Virus record (IMG/VR): IMGVR_UViG_3300045975_000128
Coordinates: 1 to 36,336 of that record
Source: a virus
Reading direction: 5' to 3' (one strand)
DNA: 36,336 bases
Part shown: one piece after another, positions 1 to 7,872 of the stretch
Position numbering within the stretch: the stretch's first letter is position 1
Layout: each line of letters starts with the position of its first letter
Position numbers and translations under genes: made by a program
Notes under the pieces: generated by a model
Told to the model about the DNA's origin: nothing
Seen by the model: only the letters and a program-made list of their open reading frames with translations
Database searches by the model: none

Positions 1-779
1 CCGTTTGGCGCGCTCAGAATACCCATGACATCAAGCGCACCAGCGAACTTGGCGGAACCGTTAGAGCGGTCTATTTCGAATGGATTGCCAAGCCATGCGC
101 CATTGTCCGCATAACGGGAAACGGTCCACTTGGAACCACTGTTGCTGCCGCTTTCACCAGAGTTCAGGAACATCCGCCAGCGTGGCGTTCCACCACGCTT
201 CCATGCGAACATGGACGCATTGTCTGCACTCAATGCCTGCGTATCGTTGATGACGAATTCAGTGCCGGTGCCGCCAGCCGCATTGGTGTTCGCGATGACG
301 CTGCCCGTGACCGTCAGGTCACCAGCCAGTGACATGCCGGTGCCGCTTGTCTGAAGCTTGACGGCTCCATTGTATGGGCTGTTGAAGAATTCAGCGGTGA
401 ACCCGGCTGGCGAACCGGCCCCGTTGGTGATGTAGAGCGTCGAGCCTGCGACGGTCTGGAAGACCAGCGACTGACCGGTTCCCTGATCAATGATCTTGTA
501 GCCGCCGGTCCCATAACCGCCTGTCTTCCACGTCACCACCATCTGGCCGTTGGTGGCGTTGTAGGACAGGCCGCTGTTGGTGGTGATGTTACCGTCGCTT
601 TCGAAGGTGAAGGTGGACGTACCCTTGGTGATGGTGAAGGAAGTCGTGGTGTCGCTGAAGGTGTACTTCAGGATGTGCTTGATGTTGCGGAAGTGGTCGT
701 CGCCAAACTGTTTCTGGTCTGATCCCAGAGGCCACGCTTCGTTCAGGCTTGAGAACAGATCGCCGCTTTCGACGCCCAT
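1..779 (-). CDS. Tail fibre / appendage-like protein, C-terminus beyond the window edge
   Basis: A minus-strand frame stays open from ATG (779-777) to the left edge, about 259 codons, so the gene is 3' partial. The ATG directly abuts the TAG stop of the upstream gene. The product starts MGVESGDLFSSLNEAWP and is rich in Gly, Ser, Thr and Asn with alternating short hydrophobic strands; it contains GDLTVTGSVIAN, a phrase typical of beta-rich phage tail-fibre and baseplate repeats. Its place at the distal end of the structural block, next to neck proteins, fits a host-contact appendage. The fold and role are inferred from composition and position; no receptor-binding or intramolecular chaperone domain can be seen in the visible part. 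Confidence 0.7.
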   Translation of the reverse strand, partial: MGVESGDLFSSLNEAWPLGSDQKQFGDDHFRNIKHILKYTFSDTTTSFTITKGTSTFTFESDGNITTNSGLSYNATNGQMVVTWKTGGYGTGGYKIIDQGTGQSLVFQTVAGSTLYITNGAGSPAGFTAEFFNSPYNGAVKLQTSGTGMSLAGDLTVTGSVIANTNAAGGTGTEFVINDTQALSADNASMFAWKRGGTPRWRMFLNSGESGSNSGSKWTVSRYADNGAWLGNPFEIDRSNGSAKFAGALDVMGILSAPN

Positions 780-1208
780 CTACGCAATCCTGATGATCGC
801 CGTCGCTGCTGCCGGTGCCGGGAAGATGATGGTGAAGTCTCCCGCAGAACTGGCTTTGTCGGAGCCGAAGTCCAGAATGACCGCAGTCCTGTTGCCATTG
901 GTGGAGTTGTAGATCATCGCCCCTCTGGCAGTGATGGTGGCGGTTGTCCACGTACTGTCGTTGAAGTCCGTGTAGGCCGTGGTGCCGGAGACGACTGGCG
1001 ACACATTGGTCAGCGTGTTGCCGCCCGCCGTATAGCCGGTTCCGGAAACCTCATTGCTCGCCGTATAGGTCGTGGTCGAACTGTCCAATGTCGCCGCGCT
1101 GGTGTAGAGCGCGATCTTGAAGGAGTTGCCGCCCGCTGTGTTGAAGTTGTGCAACCCCTGCATCAGTTCCTGCTTGAAGGTTGTCGCCACTGCTTGGGTA
1201 ATCGCCAT
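780..1208 (-). CDS. Conserved phage structural protein, unknown function
   Basis: 142 residues starting MAITQAVATTFKQELMQG. The N-terminus (an amphipathic helix, then NSFKIALYTSAATLD and a Gly/Thr-rich beta region) resembles a widespread phage protein found beside tail-fibre and neck genes. No catalytic motif or membrane segment is visible. It is followed without a gap by the tail-fibre gene and preceded by a run of tightly spaced virion genes. A tail or appendage-associated structural role is likely from position only. Confidence 0.75.
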   Translation of the reverse strand: MAITQAVATTFKQELMQGLHNFNTAGGNSFKIALYTSAATLDSSTTTYTASNEVSGTGYTAGGNTLTNVSPVVSGTTAYTDFNDSTWTTATITARGAMIYNSTNGNRTAVILDFGSDKASSAGDFTIIFPAPAAATAIIRIA

Positions 1209-1209
1209 C

Positions 1210-1464
1210 TCACCTTTCCTTTCCGGTCAAGAAGTAAGCGCGGTCTGAGGCGATGGCGCGTTTGACCCCATCCAGAACAACCGCATACATGCGTTCCCTG
1301 TACTCCATAGCCTGCGCCCTGATCGGCTCCGGTGCCGTGTCCGCGATCTGGATCAGCCGCTCGACAATCCTCTGCGCGAAGAACTCCGCTGGATGCCCGC
1401 CATCCATGGTGGTGACCACGGTGACACTGCCAACGCTGGCCCCAGCTTCTTGCCCAATGCTCAT
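1210..1464 (-). CDS. Small conserved phage protein, unknown
   Basis: 84 residues, mostly helical after a short beta N-terminus. The region EFFAQRIVERLIQIADTAPEPIRAQA resembles a small protein repeatedly found in phage structural operons (recalled, not searched). Its ATG overlaps the TGA of the upstream adaptor gene in an ATGA arrangement, so translation is probably coupled. No known domain is recognised. Position between the adaptor and tail-fibre-side genes suggests a virion or assembly role. Confidence 0.75.
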   Translation of the reverse strand: MSIGQEAGASVGSVTVVTTMDGGHPAEFFAQRIVERLIQIADTAPEPIRAQAMEYRERMYAVVLDGVKRAIASDRAYFLTGKER

Positions 1465-2099
1465 GTCGGCATCCTCTGGTCAGGCATCCGGTAGGTATCC
1501 TTGCGCTGGCGTCCCTCGACAATCAGCTTGAGATCGGTGATCGCCACTTCGAACTGCTTGCCGTAGGCTTGGATCACATCCTGATCGCCCTTCTCGTAGA
1601 TGTAGCCATGCATGATGATGCCGAAGATCAGCGCGTTCTCGCCGTTCTCTGACAGCCAGTTGGTATTGTCGGGATCATTGTTGAGGCTGATCGACGGCGG
1701 CTTCTTGAAGTAGTGCATCTCGACTTCGTAGTTCTCCCCCGGTGTTGGGGCGAGCAACAGGTCCGTCTCGTTGCGGACAGCGTAGAAGCGCGGCTTTCCT
1801 ACCTGAGTGGGGTCCGGGTAGGCTTCATTGAGGAACGCTTCGTCCTTGGGCAACAGGTAATCGTAAGTCGGCGTAATAACTGCCAGCGAATACGCGGACA
1901 CGTAGTCCTCCGGCACCGACAGGAAACGGTCACCGATAACCAGCGTCGAGGTCGCTGTCTCCTTGGTCATCGGAAGCTGCACCTTGCGATAGATATCCTC
2001 TTCGGCAAGGCGGGCATGCAGCGGAATGTTGGCGAGAAAGGACGGCTCTTCGTTCTCCAGATACTGTTTGACGACAGCCTGTATCTGACCCCAGTTCAT
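1461..2099 (-). CDS. Phage head-tail adaptor / neck-like protein
   Basis: 212 residues starting MNWGQIQAVVKQYLEN. The layout (helical N-terminus, LPMTKETATSTL and beta strands around FLSVPEDYVSAY, then a helical C-terminus ending in a basic tail) matches the adaptor/neck proteins common in podovirus-like structural blocks. The ATG overlaps the stop of the upstream zinc-ribbon gene by four bases. A second adaptor-like gene lies just upstream (2398-3078). The general role is likely; the exact family is not certain. Confidence 0.65.
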   Translation of the reverse strand: MNWGQIQAVVKQYLENEEPSFLANIPLHARLAEEDIYRKVQLPMTKETATSTLVIGDRFLSVPEDYVSAYSLAVITPTYDYLLPKDEAFLNEAYPDPTQVGKPRFYAVRNETDLLLAPTPGENYEVEMHYFKKPPSISLNNDPDNTNWLSENGENALIFGIIMHGYIYEKGDQDVIQAYGKQFEVAITDLKLIVEGRQRKDTYRMPDQRMPT

Positions 2100-2401
2100 G
2101 TAATCCTCACCGTGACCCGCCCGACATCCGTGAGCAGGATGTTGGTTGTCTCGTGACCGACAGGGTTCCAGCCGTACAGCCTGCGGCTCTCTGCCAGTTC
2201 CGCTTTATCGGAACGCGAACCCTTGACGGTCTGCTTGTCGGAAGTCTTGACGCCGCGTGTGTCGAGTTGCGGATGGCTCTCGTCGTAGCAGGACTTGCAT
2301 ACCTTCAGCCCGGTCGGGCGACCGAGAAGGTACTCATCTCTCAGATGGGACAGTTTGAAACGCAGGCCGCAGCGGTCACAAATGCCGGGAACCGGCTTCA
2401 T
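2096..2401 (-). CDS. Small zinc-ribbon protein in the structural operon
   Basis: 101 residues. Two Cys pairs, CDRC near residues 8-11 and CKSC near 35-38, form a probable zinc ribbon. The C-terminal half has no recognisable fold. It sits between two adaptor-like genes with four-base overlaps on both sides, an arrangement that argues for coupled expression. Proteins of this type are often seen at this place in related phages; the role is unknown. Confidence 0.7.
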   Translation of the reverse strand: MKPVPGICDRCGLRFKLSHLRDEYLLGRPTGLKVCKSCYDESHPQLDTRGVKTSDKQTVKGSRSDKAELAESRRLYGWNPVGHETTNILLTDVGRVTVRIT

Positions 2402-3078
2402 CGGTTGTAACTCGACATGTCGGGAACCATGAAGAAGGAGGCGCGGTCGCGATCCTCCTCCGCAGCCAGCATGTACTGGCGCTCATACTCCGCTTGCAGC
2501 ATGGGGATGCGATCCGTTGCGTTCGGAGACTTCATCGCAAGGAAATAGGCCAGTCCCGAAACCAGTGCCGGGAGAAAGCGTGGCGGGATATCCACCGTGT
2601 TGGTGTAGTTCCCGGCATCCTGAATGGTGCGAATGCCCCAGCAGATGAAGGTTCCGTCCTCCGTGGGTGTCGGCCAGATGCGCAGCTTCGGCGGATAGGT
2701 GCGATGCACATAGTATTGCGACGGGGTGCCGGTTTCATTCTTGTTGGCCATTCCGGCCCACTGTGCCCCACCCAGCCGCGTCATCGTCTGGTCGTTCTGC
2801 TCAAGGCCGGTGCCGGTGCGCCATGCTGCATCCAGCAAGTCGATGGTTTCGGCGGGCAGTTCGACCGTATCGTTGCCCATGGTCATCGGCACGCTGAACT
2901 GTGTCAGCGTCCACATGTTGAGGCCGCGATTGCCCCATTCACGCATCAGCAAATCGAGTGAGCGGCGGGCAGTCTTTAGGTCATAGCCGCCGCGCACTTC
3001 GATCCCCACCATTTCATAGGCTTCTTCAATCAGGTCGATGATGTCCGGATTGAAGGTGGCAACGCCGGATGTGGTCAC
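2398..3078 (-). CDS. Phage adaptor / neck-like protein
   Basis: 226 residues from a GTG start (3078-3076) that overlaps the TGA of the 51-residue gene upstream. The sequence around [19 protein letters not shown] and [15 protein letters not shown] is typical of phage proteins that sit between portal and tail and are annotated as adaptor or neck components. Beta-rich middle ([11 protein letters not shown]) and helical C-terminus. No enzyme motif is visible. The call rests on recalled family resemblance and gene order. Confidence 0.65.
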   Translation of the reverse strand: MTTSGVATFNPDIIDLIEEAYEMVGIEVRGGYDLKTARRSLDLLMREWGNRGLNMWTLTQFSVPMTMGNDTVELPAETIDLLDAAWRTGTGLEQNDQTMTRLGGAQWAGMANKNETGTPSQYYVHRTYPPKLRIWPTPTEDGTFICWGIRTIQDAGNYTNTVDIPPRFLPALVSGLAYFLAMKSPNATDRIPMLQAEYERQYMLAAEEDRDRASFFMVPDMSSYNR

Positions 3079-3230
3079 TTCTTACCCTTTTTGGCCGGGA
3101 TTTTAGCGCCGCTCCTGCGGGCCTGACTGAGGGATGCGGCGACCGCCTGCTTCTGCGGATAGCCCGCCTTCCTCATTTCCTTGATGTTCTTGCCGATGGT
3201 TTCCTTCGACTTGCCCTTTTTCAGAGGCAT
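3075..3230 (-). CDS. Small basic phage protein, 51 aa
   Basis: ATG at 3230-3228, stop TGA at 3077-3075. The product [18 protein letters not shown] is very basic and continues with [19 protein letters not shown], a widespread small phage protein type. It overlaps the 3' end of the 168-residue gene by about 128 bases in a different frame, and its TGA overlaps the GTG of the adaptor gene. The strong family resemblance makes this the better supported of the two overlapping frames. Confidence 0.8.
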   Translation of the reverse strand: MPLKKGKSKETIGKNIKEMRKAGYPQKQAVAASLSQARRSGAKIPAKKGKK

Positions 3231-3609
3231 CGCTTTCTTCCTCCATGGTCATCAGGTTCAGGACCGTGACCCGAACCGCTTTGTCCTGCGGAAAGACGAC
3301 CGAGTTTCGTCCCTTGTTGACGCTGACAAACGGCACCCGGTAGACGGCGACAATGTAACCCTGTCCCTTCATCGCTTCACGACCGGCTGGCGACGGGAAC
3401 CAGTCCAAGAGTTGTGAAATGGAGAGGAAGCCGAAGATGCCGCCCTCTTCCTTGAACCGCTCATAGAAGGGGCCACCTTCGTCCTGTGGACCGGTTGGCC
3501 TCTTGTCGAGAGGATCGTGACCACTAACCGCATCATAAAGCTGGACGGTGCCGGTCAGCGACCATGGACCCTTGCCGGTGTCACGGTGTTCGATCCGATA
3601 GACCCTCAA
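3103..3609 (-). CDS. Phage protein of unknown function, 3' end overlapped by a second gene
   Basis: 168 residues starting [20 protein letters not shown]. Roughly residues 1-125 look like a compact alpha/beta protein ([24 protein letters not shown]). The last 40 or so residues are low complexity and charged; they are read through the 51-residue gene in another frame, so the ancestral C-terminus may have been shorter. The ATG overlaps the stop of the spike-base-like gene. Function unknown; it lies in the structural operon. Confidence 0.65.
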   Translation of the reverse strand: MRVYRIEHRDTGKGPWSLTGTVQLYDAVSGHDPLDKRPTGPQDEGGPFYERFKEEGGIFGFLSISQLLDWFPSPAGREAMKGQGYIVAVYRVPFVSVNKGRNSVVFPQDKAVRVTVLNLMTMEEESDASEKGQVEGNHRQEHQGNEEGGLSAEAGGRRIPQSGPQERR

Positions 3610-3842
3610 TACATTGCCACCAGTCCGGTTGCCGTCGAGGCGACCTTGATAGCGCGGGGAGAGATCGGCAGCAGCGTGCCAGCCGGAACAGCCGAGAAGG
3701 TGACGGTGGTGCCGTCACGGTCGATAGCCACGACTGTTCCGGTGCCGCCAACCCAGATGCCACGGCATCCACCCATGTTGGGTGTGTCGCTCTTCACGAC
3801 ATCCTTGAACGCCTTGACCGGATTAGACCAGAGATCGGCCAT
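3606..3842 (-). CDS. Head spike-base-like small virion protein
   Basis: 78 residues. The pattern CRGIWVGGTGTVVAIDRDG, TVTFSAVPAGTLLPI and the ending ATGLVAMY closely matches the small spike-base family known from the Rhodobacter capsulatus gene transfer agent and from many phages, where it attaches to the head. The usual length is about 80-90 residues, so it is complete. Flanked by virion genes. The resemblance is recalled, not searched. Confidence 0.65.
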   Translation of the reverse strand: MADLWSNPVKAFKDVVKSDTPNMGGCRGIWVGGTGTVVAIDRDGTTVTFSAVPAGTLLPISPRAIKVASTATGLVAMY

Positions 3843-3851
3843 CGCTCCCTC

Positions 3852-4091
3852 CTACGACAGGACGGCGCTGGTATCCACACGCAGCCAGTTGGTGCCGTTG
3901 GAGAAGCATGGGCAAGCGCCGGTCGCGGCGTCACTGACATAGATGAGCGCACCGGTATTGGTGGTTGCCGAAGGCACCGATGCCTTGGCATAGATCGGAA
4001 GCTTGACGGTTCCGCCAGCTTCCGCAGAAGAGATGTTGCCGATGAAGCCTGCCGTTGAAACGACGGGACCAGAAAATGTGGTGCGTCCCAT
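3852..4091 (-). CDS. Small virion-associated protein
   Basis: 79 residues from ATG 4091-4089. That start is preferred to an upstream GTG because GAAAGG lies about nine bases upstream. MGRTTFSGPVVSTAGFIGN carries the FSGPVVS-GF phrase seen in small phage head or decoration proteins; the rest is Gly/Ala/Thr rich with YVSDAATGA near the C-terminus. It follows the major capsid gene and its terminator. Head decoration is the likeliest role. Confidence 0.6.
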   Translation of the reverse strand: MGRTTFSGPVVSTAGFIGNISSAEAGGTVKLPIYAKASVPSATTNTGALIYVSDAATGACPCFSNGTNWLRVDTSAVLS

Positions 4092-4135
4092 GGGGTGGTT
4101 ACCTTTCACAAGAAGGTGGAGGGCGGGGTGAAAGA

Positions 4136-4161
4136 AAGGGCCGGGGGAGTAACCGGCCCTT
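4136..4161 (-). terminator. Probable intrinsic terminator after the major capsid gene
   Basis: A perfect 9-bp stem (AAGGGCCGG / CCGGCCCTT) with an 8-nt loop. On the minus strand the stem is followed by TTTCTTTC. It lies between the capsid stop and the next gene, as expected for reducing downstream expression after a highly expressed gene. Confidence 0.65.
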
Positions 4162-4188
4162 CCAATTAGCCGAGAGCGAGGGAGGAGA

Positions 4189-5097
4189 TTACGCTCCCGG
4201 CGAGCCGTAAATCGCCAGCGGATCGCTCCAGCCGAAGCTGTAGCGTTCGCGGCTCTTGTAACGGTAGTTCCCGGTATCGAAGTCGGTATCCATGCCGGTC
4301 TTCAGTGGCGCTCTGACGAAGTGCTTGAGGCCGTTCGGGATATCGGTGGTCAGGAACCATGCGTCCGGATCGGTCAGGTAATGCATGACGCCGTAGCCTT
4401 CGGGAATGGCCCCGTTGGACTTCAGCGCGTTGACATCATTGTCTGCCGTGCCGGGACGCTGCTCCGTCTGCAACAGACGGGTGGCGACGAACTGGTTGCC
4501 GGGAGCGATGATCAGCTTCCTTGGCCTTGCGGCGATGAGAAGCCCACGTTCATCGGTCCATGCCGCGATGTCGATCACCGCATTTTCCAGTGCCGTCTCG
4601 TTGAGGTCCGTTGCGACCGCAGCGACATTCGAGTTGACGCCACCCGCAACCAGCGGATGGTCGGGAGCCAGCAACGGCTTGCCATCACCACCCGTAAAGT
4701 TGGTGTTGAAGCCATTGTTGAGGGTAGCCGCAGCCTTGACCTGTTTGGTGTAGGCCATGGAGCGTGCCAGCGCCTTGGTGTAGCGGGCCGAAAGCTGGTC
4801 ATAGAGGTTGTCCTCAATGGCCTCCTCGGTGATCGCAAATCCCATGGCGATGGTTTCGTGGGTGTAGCGGGCGGTCCATGCTTCCTGCGCATTGTCATAC
4901 GCAATGGCGGCACCTTCCATCTTCACCGGAGCAGTTCCGAAACCGGAGAGTTTCTGCTCTTCCTCAAACGAGCGGTCACTGTTTTCGGTCGTGTAGACCA
5001 TGGTGTGCTCGTTCTCGTACTTCGCGTACTCCAGCCCAAACAGTTTGTTCAGACCGGGCAGCAACTCTTTGAAGAGTTGAGCGCGAGTGATAGCCAT
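4189..5097 (-). CDS. Major capsid protein (Mu gpT-like, HK97 fold expected)
   Basis: 302 residues starting MAITRAQLFKELLPGLNKLFG. The opening, the conserved YTHETIAMGFAITEEAIEDN helix, LLAPDHPLVAGGV and the C-terminal SRERYSFGWSDPLAIYGS are characteristic of the Mu gpT-like major head subunit group. Length is normal for the family. It is flanked by a probable decoration gene and scaffold upstream and by a terminator downstream, the standard order portal, scaffold, capsid. The HK97 fold is family knowledge. Confidence 0.85.
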   Translation of the reverse strand: MAITRAQLFKELLPGLNKLFGLEYAKYENEHTMVYTTENSDRSFEEEQKLSGFGTAPVKMEGAAIAYDNAQEAWTARYTHETIAMGFAITEEAIEDNLYDQLSARYTKALARSMAYTKQVKAAATLNNGFNTNFTGGDGKPLLAPDHPLVAGGVNSNVAAVATDLNETALENAVIDIAAWTDERGLLIAARPRKLIIAPGNQFVATRLLQTEQRPGTADNDVNALKSNGAIPEGYGVMHYLTDPDAWFLTTDIPNGLKHFVRAPLKTGMDTDFDTGNYRYKSRERYSFGWSDPLAIYGSPGA

Positions 5098-5112
5098 TTC
5101 TCAACTCCTTTC

Positions 5113-5685
5113 TTAAGCTGCCGGGTCACGGTTGAGGTGCGTGTTCAGACGGACAATGCAGTCCGTGAACGCATCACCCACCGCACTGCCGGGGCGACGG
5201 ACAAAATCCACGATCCTGACGGGGAAGGTGGCGGTGGCGGCAATACCAGCGGTCGCCAAAGCAACAGCCGATCTGCCGGTGGTCAGTGAGCCTGCGGTCT
5301 GGACAAGGTTGGCGTTCAGACCCAGTTGCGCCTGCGTCACGGGACCGTTGGCCTGTATCTCAAACAGGAGATCAGGGTCGTCATAGACGTAAGCCCATGC
5401 GGAGGAGTTGGGTTTGATGACCGTACCAGCGGTCCAGAAGTTCCGATGGAACAGACCCATCGACGTGTCTTCGTACTCGCAGCCCCAGAAGACACCGACC
5501 GGCTTGGTGCCGGTAGTGGCTGTTTCTTTTTCAATAAAGCCAGCGACCAGTTTGACGAGATCGCCACAGAAGATCGACGTGGCGTAGCCGCCGCTGATCT
5601 TCATCAGACGATCTCCGTGTGACATGTACTGACCGCCCTGCATATTGACGGGCCGCAAGCCATAGGGAGCGGCAACTGCTGCCAT
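5113..5685 (-). CDS. Capsid-associated (decoration-type) structural protein
   Basis: 190 residues starting MAAVAAPYGLRPVNMQGGQ. The N-terminal APYGLRPV motif followed by a beta-rich Gly/Ala/Thr body is common in phage proteins encoded next to the major capsid gene. There is no signal peptide, membrane segment or enzyme motif. It probably binds the capsid shell; whether as decoration or other head component cannot be decided from sequence. Confidence 0.7.
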   Translation of the reverse strand: MAAVAAPYGLRPVNMQGGQYMSHGDRLMKISGGYATSIFCGDLVKLVAGFIEKETATTGTKPVGVFWGCEYEDTSMGLFHRNFWTAGTVIKPNSSAWAYVYDDPDLLFEIQANGPVTQAQLGLNANLVQTAGSLTTGRSAVALATAGIAATATFPVRIVDFVRRPGSAVGDAFTDCIVRLNTHLNRDPAA

Positions 5686-5726
5686 CTCTTCTCTCCTATT
5701 GGTTTGTGGGGGAGGGTTAAGCGAGG

Positions 5727-6206
5727 TTACTCGCCAGAGCCGAATGTGGTGCGCGACTTGCGCTCCGGTCTAAGGAGCGGCATGCGCGGGTCATTTTCGC
5801 GGAGATAGTTGTTATCTACCGAGGACATCTGGTCTGCGGCGCGCTTCTCGTAATATTTCGTACGGGCGGTCACATTCTCGACGGCTGTCTTGCAAAGCAG
5901 CAATCCTCCAACCTCCACCCCATCGGGGAAGCGGCTGTCCCTGTCGGACATGATCTGGAGTTCAGGATGGTCCGCTGCCTTGACCGGCTCCCATCCTTCC
6001 CTGATGCGGGACGACACGTTCTTGTTGTCCGGTGTCCCGAAGCTGCTGGTTCTGATCCAGCGGAATGCGTAGCCGGGTTGCGGCAACGGTACAGGAAGCA
6101 GTGACGACGGCTTCCAAGATTGCTCTCTCTTCTCTGCCTCACGGGTTTCTTTGTCTCTAAGTGTGCGTGAAGCTTCGGCCATCTCTCTGATCCTGTTCTG
6201 CGACAA
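5727..6206 (-). CDS. Conserved phage protein between scaffold and capsid genes, unknown
   Basis: 159 residues. The N-terminus is a charged helix; the middle (YAFRWIRTSSFGTPDNKNVSS, then REGWEPVKAADHPELQ) and VEVGGLLLCKTAVENV followed by KYYEKRA recur in a family of phage proteins in capsid cassettes. The 5' end overlaps the scaffold gene by 50 bases in another frame. The function is unknown; a head-assembly role is inferred from position. Confidence 0.7.
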   Translation of the reverse strand: MSQNRIREMAEASRTLRDKETREAEKREQSWKPSSLLPVPLPQPGYAFRWIRTSSFGTPDNKNVSSRIREGWEPVKAADHPELQIMSDRDSRFPDGVEVGGLLLCKTAVENVTARTKYYEKRAADQMSSVDNNYLRENDPRMPLLRPERKSRTTFGSGE

Positions 6207-7206
6207 GCTGTTGTGCGTATTGCTCGACGGTCAATCCAAGTCTGCGAGCAAGACGGGCTTGGCTCTCCGTGATCTGTACTCTGCGCGGAGCGCCGTTTCC
6301 GGTGCGCGACACCGCTCCCACCGGGGGAGACGATCTGCGTTCCGGCAGTCCACCGTTGGAACGGTTTGAGCGGAAGCGATCCGGAAAGCGCCGCCGCATC
6401 TCCTCGTTCAGCTTGGTGTAATATTCCGGCTGATCGGGCATGATGCCGTCCCGCTCAACCAGTTGCTTGTGATAGCCAAGCGCGTAGCCGGTCATCGCAT
6501 CATCGCGACCGAACCACGTATTCTTCTCTGCCCATTTCACCGCCGCCGGGTCTGGTTGTGGCTGCTGCGGCTCCGGTGCCGGACGATTGAAGATGCTCTC
6601 GTCTTCCTTGCGAAGCTGCATCGGCTGCTGTGCCGCAGCGCGTTCCATCTTGGCGATGGCCGAAGCAATGGCTTCCTGCGCCACCACCATGCCATTGGCG
6701 TCACCGGCATCGTGGGCTTCGCGATAGGCGACCTTGGCCTGTTCCAGCATCGACTGAAGACGCCCGCGATGCTCGCCCATCAGGACTTTCTCACCCTGAT
6801 GGATGAAGTCCTTCATGGCGTTGTTTTCTTGCATCAGCCGTCTGGCAAGGTTGACGGCTTCCTGATTTTCGCGAGCGATCTCGTCGGCGCGGCGACGCTC
6901 CGCATGGATGCGGGCGGTCATCTGGGTGATACGCTTCTGGGCACCCTTGGCGTAGCCGCGAACCTCGTCCTCACCGGGAATGTCCGGTTCACCGTCGCGA
7001 CTGTCGTCGGCTACCCACTTACCCTTGTCTTCCTCCGGTGCATCGTCGCCAATCTCGACTTCGATATCCGGACCTCTGTCCCTGCCCGGTTTGTCCGGGC
7101 GAACCAGTTCAGTCGGTTCCGGTGGCGTCCACTTCTCATCGTCTTCTTCGAAGTCGCCCTCTTCGATGAAGTCGTTATCCGTCAATGAGTTCTTCGGCAT
7201 CACCAT
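6157..7206 (-). CDS. Scaffolding-like head assembly protein
   Basis: Up to 349 residues. The first 90 are very acidic, residues about 95-215 are long charged helices with coiled-coil character (RITQMTARIHAERRRADEIA), then a Pro/Gln-rich linker and a basic C-terminus with a helical LARRLGLTVEQYAQQL segment. This composition and the place between portal and capsid fit a scaffold. Two starts are possible, ATG 7206 or ATG 7200; the second overlaps the GroES stop as TGATG and may be the true one. Confidence 0.7.
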   Translation of the reverse strand: MVMPKNSLTDNDFIEEGDFEEDDEKWTPPEPTELVRPDKPGRDRGPDIEVEIGDDAPEEDKGKWVADDSRDGEPDIPGEDEVRGYAKGAQKRITQMTARIHAERRRADEIARENQEAVNLARRLMQENNAMKDFIHQGEKVLMGEHRGRLQSMLEQAKVAYREAHDAGDANGMVVAQEAIASAIAKMERAAAQQPMQLRKEDESIFNRPAPEPQQPQPDPAAVKWAEKNTWFGRDDAMTGYALGYHKQLVERDGIMPDQPEYYTKLNEEMRRRFPDRFRSNRSNGGLPERRSSPPVGAVSRTGNGAPRRVQITESQARLARRLGLTVEQYAQQLVAEQDQRDGRSFTHT

Positions 7207-7565
7207 GCCCTTTCAACCTTGCGCGGATCATCCACGACCGCTTCCACGGTATCGTCGTTGATGAGCCGGAATTCCTGATCCTCGACTTTCAGTCGGGTGC
7301 CGGAATAGGAACGGAAGATCACCCAGTCGCCAATCTTGCACCACGGGCCGTTGGGGAACTTCTTCTCGTCCTGATAGGCATCCTCTCCCATGGAGACGAC
7401 ATAGCCGAAGATCGATGCGACCTCTTCCATTCTGCGCAGTTCATCCGGTCGTATGATGCCGCCTGCGGTTTTCTCCTCGACAGAAGGGATCGCGACGAGG
7501 AGTTTGTATCCTTTCGGGTCCGGAATGACCGAACCTTCAACATCCTTGATTTGCGTGGAGTACAC
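7200..7565 (-). CDS. Phage GroES-like co-chaperonin (Cpn10 family)
   Basis: 121 residues. GYKLLVAIPSVEEKTAGGII reproduces the N-terminal beta strand and the mobile-loop start of Cpn10 proteins. It continues with GYVVSMGEDAY, CKIGDWVIFRSYSG and FRLINDDTVEAVV, the usual Cpn10 core order. Length is slightly above bacterial GroES (about 95-100 residues), with a region around YQDEKKFPNGPW that resembles a lengthened loop. T4 gp31 is a known phage precedent: it replaces GroES so that host GroEL can fold the capsid protein. Placement directly upstream of scaffold and capsid supports this role here. Confidence 0.85.
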   Translation of the reverse strand: MYSTQIKDVEGSVIPDPKGYKLLVAIPSVEEKTAGGIIRPDELRRMEEVASIFGYVVSMGEDAYQDEKKFPNGPWCKIGDWVIFRSYSGTRLKVEDQEFRLINDDTVEAVVDDPRKVERAW

Positions 7566-7583
7566 GGTTCACCTCAAAAGAAA

Positions 7584-7614
7584 CCCCGCGCCGGTCTTTC
7601 GGAACCGGGCGGGG
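7584..7614 (-). terminator. Terminator/attenuator hairpin before the GroES gene
   Basis: CCCCGC and CCGGT pair with ACCGG and GCGGGG, an 11-bp stem with one bulged G and an 8-nt loop. On the minus strand it is followed by TTTCTTTT. It lies 18 bases before the GroES start codon and downstream of a candidate promoter, so it could end portal transcription or attenuate the GroES-capsid transcript. Confidence 0.6.
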
Positions 7615-7657
7615 CGAAGAAGGAGAAACTTAAGGCACCGGGCTAAGGTGCCACTCT

Positions 7658-7687
7658 AAAATACGGCACCCCTTGTCAGAGCGTCAA
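7658..7687 (-). promoter_or_regulatory. Candidate sigma70-type promoter for GroES-scaffold-capsid
   Basis: On the minus strand TTGACG (7687-7682) and TATTTT (7663-7658) are separated by 18 bases. A short inverted repeat GGCACC/GGTGCC (7634-7652) begins right at the expected start of the transcript. It lies in a 124-bp gap before GroES. Inferred from the consensus match only. Confidence 0.45.
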
Positions 7688-7689
7688 CC

Positions 7690-7872
7690 TCACTGGTCCT
7701 CATCGTCCTCTGAGAATGCTTTCCTGACGATCTCCTTGACGATCATGAAGGTTCCCAGCATGGCGATCTGCTCCCGGTAGGTGGTGTAATCGGGGCAACT
7801 TCCATTGAGGATGTTGTGTTCGACCGTCGCCATCTCACGGTCGATCATGGCAAGTATCCGCTCCAGCATCAT
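7690..7872 (-). CDS. Small acidic phage protein, 60 aa
   Basis: 60 residues, helical (LERILAMIDREMATVEHNIL) with an acidic C-terminus SEDDEDQ. The start ATG overlaps the TGA stop of the portal gene, so translation is probably coupled. One Cys and no recognisable motif. Small genes like this often follow the portal gene in podovirus-like cassettes; the function is unknown. Confidence 0.65.
   Translation of the reverse strand: MMLERILAMIDREMATVEHNILNGSCPDYTTYREQIAMLGTFMIVKEIVRKAFSEDDEDQ

Noticed and set aside
4321-5289. Long plus-strand open frame (322 codons) opposite the capsid gene
   Set aside because: It is the antisense shadow of two well-supported virion genes in GC-rich DNA; no ribosome binding site or recognisable protein.
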